Below, piece by piece: positions 7,225-9,872 of a stretch of DNA of 9,872 bases. Position 1 is the first letter of the stretch. Every line of letters starts with the position of its first letter. The translations under genes and the position numbers were made by a program. The stretch comes from Tannerella sp. (GTDB lineage Bacteria; Bacteroidota; Bacteroidia; Bacteroidales; Tannerellaceae): the NCBI GenBank assembly GCA_031290635.1, contig JAITNE010000208.1:1-9872 (forward strand). The letters run 5' to 3'. Under the pieces are notes generated by a model. That model did not search any database, was not told where the DNA came from, and saw only the letters and a program-made list of their open reading frames with translations.

Positions 7225-7380
7225 GGATATTTTGATTTCTGTGGATGAATTTTTGATTTCTGGGGATGATATTCTGATTTCTGGGGATGATATTCTGATT
7301 TCTGGGGATGATATTATGGCTTCTTAGGATGATATTCTGATTTCTTAGGATGATATTTTGATTTCTGGGGATGATTTTAG
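7225..7380. repeat. 21-bp tandem repeat, first subfamily (about 7 copies)
   Basis: Copies begin at 7243, 7264, 7285, 7306, 7327, 7348 and 7369, exactly 21 bp apart. An 18-bp first variant starts at 7225, directly after the polA stop. The common core is GGATGATATTCTGATTTC followed by three more bases (usually TGG or TTA). The copies at 7264 and 7285 are identical over all 21 bp; the last copy decays after about 10 bases. One plus-strand frame reads D-D-I-L-I-S-G heptads from a GTG at 7241 but is stopped by TAG at 7325 and again at 7346, so I do not call a gene. Confidence 0.97.
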
Positions 7381-7609
7381 TTATACCAAAAAAGATTTTC
7401 CGTACACAAAAAGCATCTCGGGGTTAACCTCGAAAGTCTGGGGGTTAACCCCGAAAGTTTCGCTGTCTTCAGTGAAGGTTTAATTGTCTTCAGTGAAAGT
7501 TCCACTGAGTTCAGTGAAAGTCTTAGCAATCCCAGCGAAAGTTTCCGGTAGACCCCGGAGAGTTTTTCCGTAACCCCAAAATGCTTCCGCAACCCCGTCA
7601 TTGCGAGGA
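7379..7609. repeat. 21-bp periodic array, second (diverged) subfamily
   Basis: The 21-bp period continues in the same register. The string GAAAGT or a close variant recurs at 7432, 7453, 7474, 7495, 7516, 7537 and 7558, always 21 bp apart, with a weak copy at 7579. It is preceded by TTAACCCC, CTTCAGT or similar. These positions keep the phase of the GGATGA strings of the first subfamily (7243 + 21n), so the two look like one array that has diverged. The units at 7379-7420 are weak intermediates. A minus-strand frame at 7377-7601 stays open as K/R-L-S heptads, which I take to be a result of the period being a multiple of three. Confidence 0.85.
7405..7454 (-). terminator. GGTTAACC hairpin within the array, possible terminator of the cysE-spmAB operon
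   Basis: CGGGGTTAACC (7419-7429) and GGTTAACCCCG (7443-7453) form a perfect 11-bp inverted repeat, extended to 12 bp by T7418/A7454, with a 13-nt loop. Read on the minus strand, five T residues follow a few bases after the stem (7409-7413). It lies about 240 bp past the spmAB stop codon, farther than usual. It arises from two adjacent 21-bp units that share a palindromic core. Function as a terminator is an inference. Confidence 0.35.
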
Positions 7610-7621
7610 ACGAAGCAATCT
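7596..7621. repeat. REP-like palindromic intergenic element
   Basis: The string CGTCATTGCGAG-GAAC-GAAGCAATCT has inverted ends ATTGC/GCAAT and resembles the CATTGCGAG...GAAGCAATC palindrome that is dispersed in many bacterial genomes. Only one copy lies in this window, so dispersal here cannot be shown. The right half (GAAGCAATCT) is also the first unit of the following 21-bp array. Confidence 0.6.
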
Positions 7622-7695
7622 AAATTAATATTGAATCAATCTAAACTAATACCGAATCAATCCAAACTAATATTGAATCAATCCAAACATTATCC
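7612..7695. repeat. 21-bp tandem repeat, third subfamily (4 copies)
   Basis: Copies begin at 7612 (GAAGCAATCTAAATTAATAT), 7633, 7654 and 7675 (GAATCAATCCAAAC...), exactly 21 bp apart. The first copy is the right half of the REP-like palindrome. The last copy overlaps the stop codon of the convergent spmAB gene at 7690-7692. No open frame runs through it. Confidence 0.93.
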
Positions 7696-8922
7696 GAAGA
7701 AAAGATAAGCCATAAAGATAGCGGTGATTGAGCCTGCGAAGTCAGCTATCAAAGCGCATGGAATAGTATGTCGAGTGCGGCGTACGCCAATGCTTCCGTA
7801 ATAAACGGCGACGATGTAGAAGATAGTATCCGTCGAACCCTGCACTACGCACGAGAGTCGGCCGACAAACGAATCTGCGCCAAAGGTCTTCATAGCGTCC
7901 AGCATCATGCCGCGAGAACCGCTGCCGCTTAAAGGTTTCATAAAAATGGTCGGCAAACCTTCGGTAAAGGCAGTGTCAAGCCCGCAGGACGCAACTACAA
8001 ACCGTATCCCCTCAATCAGGAAGTCCATCGCGCCCGAAGCCCTGAAAACGCCGATTCCAACAAGTATCGCAACTAAATAAGGTATGATTTTGACGGCCGT
8101 GAAAAAGCCCTCCTTCGCGCCGTCAATAAAAATCTCGTAAACATTGAGCTTCCTTCGCCATCCTGCCAGCACAAATCCGCCTACCACCGCGAACAGCAGC
8201 ATGTTAGCCGTCAACGACGAGTAAAGCCTCACCTGCTCGGCCGGCAGACTGTCGAACAGCCAGACCAGCCCGCCGATAAACCCGATAGCCGTCCCCAAAA
8301 ACAACAGCAGATTCCTCTGCAGCAGGTTAATCTTCTGAACCAGACATACCCCGATTATAGCCACCAGGGTCGCTACGAAGGTCGAAATCAGTATCGGCAG
8401 GAAAACGTCCGACGGATTGGCCGCGCCAAACTGAGCGCGATACATCATAATCGTTATCGGGATAATCGTAAGCCCCGAAGCATTGATGCACATGAACATA
8501 ATCATGGCATTCGAGGCCGTATCCTTGCGTGGATTCAGCTCGTCAAGCTGCTTCATGGCATTGAGGCCGATAGGAGTGGCCGCATTGTCAAGCCCCAGCA
8601 TGTTAGCCGAAATATTCATGAAGATAGTGCCTGCAGCCGGGTGACCCTTCGGAATCTCAGGGAAGAGCTTGCCGAAGACCGGCGCCGCAAACCGCGCGAA
8701 AGTGTTAATCAAACCCGCCCGCTCGCCAATCTTCATCAGCCCGAGCCAGAGCGAAAGTATGCCCGTCAGACCGATGGAAGCCTCAAAGCCCAGCTTTGCC
8801 GAATCAAAGGTCGAAGAAATAATAAGGCCGAAGACCTCCGTATCACCCGTGAAAACCAGCTTGCACATCGCCACCACGAAAGCCGTCAGTATAAATCCAA
8901 TCCAGATATAATTCAGAACCAT
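7690..8922 (-). CDS. SpmA-SpmB fusion, nucleoside-recognition (Gate) domain membrane protein
   Basis: This 410-residue polytopic membrane protein joins two parts that are separate genes in Bacillus. Residues about 1-200 match spore maturation protein A (GFEASIGLTGILSLWLGLMK, then NISANMLGLDNAATPIGL). Residues about 210-410 match SpmB (KEGFFTAVKIIPYLVAILVG, PLSGSGSRGMM, and QGSTDTIFYIVAVYYGSIG near the C-terminus). Each half carries one nucleoside-recognition/Gate domain, and many hydrophobic segments are visible throughout. In spore formers the pair is needed for spore-core dehydration. This organism shows no sign of sporulating, so the role must differ; transport of a small solute is an inference. 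It starts 9 bp after the cysE stop, so both are on one transcript. Its stop lies inside the third 21-bp array, and no terminator is close by. Confidence 0.88.
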   Translation of the reverse strand: MVLNYIWIGFILTAFVVAMCKLVFTGDTEVFGLIISSTFDSAKLGFEASIGLTGILSLWLGLMKIGERAGLINTFARFAAPVFGKLFPEIPKGHPAAGTIFMNISANMLGLDNAATPIGLNAMKQLDELNPRKDTASNAMIMFMCINASGLTIIPITIMMYRAQFGAANPSDVFLPILISTFVATLVAIIGVCLVQKINLLQRNLLLFLGTAIGFIGGLVWLFDSLPAEQVRLYSSLTANMLLFAVVGGFVLAGWRRKLNVYEIFIDGAKEGFFTAVKIIPYLVAILVGIGVFRASGAMDFLIEGIRFVVASCGLDTAFTEGLPTIFMKPLSGSGSRGMMLDAMKTFGADSFVGRLSCVVQGSTDTIFYIVAVYYGSIGVRRTRHTIPCALIADFAGSITAIFMAYLFFG

Positions 8923-8931
8923 AACATCAAT

Positions 8932-9828
8932 TCAGTTAATATCATCAGCCGAAGCCTTCTGTTGCGTGATACGCGAGTGCGGCGGAACGTCGTTAGTGAG
9001 CCACACGTTACCTCCAACCACCGAGTCATGACCAATCCTGATCCGACCCAGCACGGTAGCGTTGGAATAAATCACCACATTATCCTCAATAATCGGATGA
9101 CGGGGCACGTTGATGGGATTGCCGCACTCGTCCATCACGAAATTCCTCGCCCCCAGCGTAACGCCCTTGTAGAGATTGACGTGATTGCCGATAATGGTAG
9201 TCTCGCCGATAACCACGCCTGTACCATGGTCGATACTGAAATACTCGCCGATGCAAGCGCCCGGATGTATGTCAATGCCGGTCAATGAATGCGCCCGCTC
9301 GGTGATGATGCGCGGCAGCACCGGCACTCCAAGCAACAGCAACTCGTGAGCAACGCGATAGTGAATCATCGCCTGGATGCTCGGATAACAGATAATGACC
9401 TCGCCCTTGCTCTTGGCCGCCGGATCATTGTCGAACATCGCCTGCACATCGGTACAGAGCAAGCGTTTAATCTCCGGCAGCTTGACAATAAAACCGAAAG
9501 CCATGTCTTTAGCGTCCGGAATATTATCGCTGTCGCCAACTTCCTGTTCGGCGAAGAACAGCAGGCTGTTGCGAATCTGCTCGGCGAGCATGAAATGAAG
9601 GTTTTCTATCTGAATACCGAGGTAATACTTCTGCGTGCTGGCATTCGTCCCCGCCTCGACGAAGAATCCGGGGAAGACAATGTTTCTGACCATCTCGACG
9701 ATATCCTTGACGATAGCCATATTAGGCAACGACTGCCCGTCCTTCCTCGGCAGATGCCGGTATTCGAGGTTGTCGCCGCACGTAAGCAACTCAATATTCT
9801 GCTGAATAATTCCTGTTAATTTGTCCAT
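8932..9828 (-). CDS. cysE: Serine O-acetyltransferase
   Basis: It acetylates L-serine with acetyl-CoA to O-acetylserine, the committed step of cysteine synthesis. The 298-residue protein has an alpha-helical N-terminal domain (1-about 170) and a left-handed beta-helix of hexapeptide repeats from about 180 (GIDIHPGACIG, IDHGTGVVIGETTIIG, LYKGVTLGA). The catalytic D200-H201 pair and H244 (VPRHPII) are present, matching E. coli D157-H158 and H193. The segment VMDECGNPIN between the coil turns and the length near 300 fit the longer variant common in Bacteroidota. I start at ATG 9828: the only longer frame would begin with a TTG at 9849 that lies inside the -7 promoter box and so would hardly be transcribed. 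It is the first gene of an operon with the spmAB fusion. No T-box or riboswitch is visible in the short leader. Confidence 0.94.
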   Translation of the reverse strand: MDKLTGIIQQNIELLTCGDNLEYRHLPRKDGQSLPNMAIVKDIVEMVRNIVFPGFFVEAGTNASTQKYYLGIQIENLHFMLAEQIRNSLLFFAEQEVGDSDNIPDAKDMAFGFIVKLPEIKRLLCTDVQAMFDNDPAAKSKGEVIICYPSIQAMIHYRVAHELLLLGVPVLPRIITERAHSLTGIDIHPGACIGEYFSIDHGTGVVIGETTIIGNHVNLYKGVTLGARNFVMDECGNPINVPRHPIIEDNVVIYSNATVLGRIRIGHDSVVGGNVWLTNDVPPHSRITQQKASADDIN

Positions 9829-9846
9829 GTTGTCTAATTTGAGGGG

Positions 9847-9854
9847 CAAAGGTA
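9847..9854 (-). promoter_or_regulatory. -7 box (TACCTTTG) of the cysE-spmAB operon
   Basis: The minus strand reads TACCTTTG, a full TAnnTTTG match, 18 bp before the cysE ATG. The -33 region lies at or beyond the right window edge. The box is identical to those at 1568-1575 and 4205-4212. Confidence 0.65.
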
Positions 9855-9872
9855 GTAAATAAATCCGTTTTG

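Noticed and set aside
7241..7327. GTG-started plus-strand frame encoding D-D-I-L-I-S-G heptads
   Set aside because: Only 28 codons, stopped by TAG in one unit and again in the next; best explained as the tandem repeat read in one frame.
7377..7601. Minus-strand open frame of 74 codons with K/R-L-S heptads
   Set aside because: The repeat period is a multiple of three, so frames without stops stay open through many units. There is no promoter or ribosome site, its start lies in the REP-like palindrome, and the heptads lack a regular hydrophobic pattern of a coiled coil.
7225..7695. CRISPR array
   Set aside because: Units are directly contiguous at 21 bp with no unique spacers, and no cas genes are in the window.
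9829..9849. TTG start for cysE, adding seven residues
   Set aside because: The TTG is part of the -7 box TACCTTTG (9847-9854), so it would not be on the transcript from that promoter; the ATG at 9828 fits the family N-terminus.

Overview
The window looks like a chromosomal fragment from a Bacteroidota bacterium, most likely order Bacteroidales. No genus can be assigned from the sequence. Three things point there: near-identical TAnnTTTG -7 boxes in front of most genes, mostly without Shine-Dalgarno sequences; a DUF4369-type lipoprotein with a thioredoxin fold; and a one-piece SpmA-SpmB protein and an SIS-only KpsF homologue of the kind found in that phylum. The genes are mostly housekeeping. 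I see no phage, plasmid, defence or CRISPR locus.

Layout. 1-215 (-) is the 5' part of greA, cut by the window edge. Its leader carries a promoter box followed by a strong rho-independent terminator. 367-1530 (-) is a lipoprotein whose thioredoxin-like domain has lost both active-site cysteines. 1531-1665 is a divergent promoter region. 1666-3207 (+) is a two-gene operon: a CBS-less arabinose-5-phosphate isomerase-like protein and a PfkB-family sugar kinase. 3211-4185 (-) is a long-chain trans-polyprenyl diphosphate synthase that meets the kinase tail-to-tail with 3 bp between them. 4186-4257 holds back-to-back promoters. 4258-7224 (+) is polA, with all three enzymatic domains and an odd, duplicated linker. 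7225-7689 is a gene-free region between convergent genes. 7690-9828 (-) is the operon cysE then spmAB fusion, transcribed leftward.

The most unusual DNA is 7225-7695. Practically the whole stretch has a 21-bp period over about 22 units in three sequence subfamilies. It starts at the polA stop codon and runs to the stop codon of the spmAB gene. The first two subfamilies share one register. The third appears to grow out of a REP-like palindrome (CATTGCGAG...GAAGCAATC). Because 21 is a multiple of three, reading frames stay open as heptads; I read this as non-coding. 21 bp is also two helical turns.

The genes do not form one pathway. The isomerase/kinase pair suggests sugar-phosphate supply for Kdo and the cell envelope. 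The prenyl synthase supplies long-chain isoprenoids (quinone side chains or lipid carriers). CysE starts cysteine synthesis, and the fused Spm membrane protein downstream of it may be a transporter. PolA and GreA act in replication/repair and transcription.
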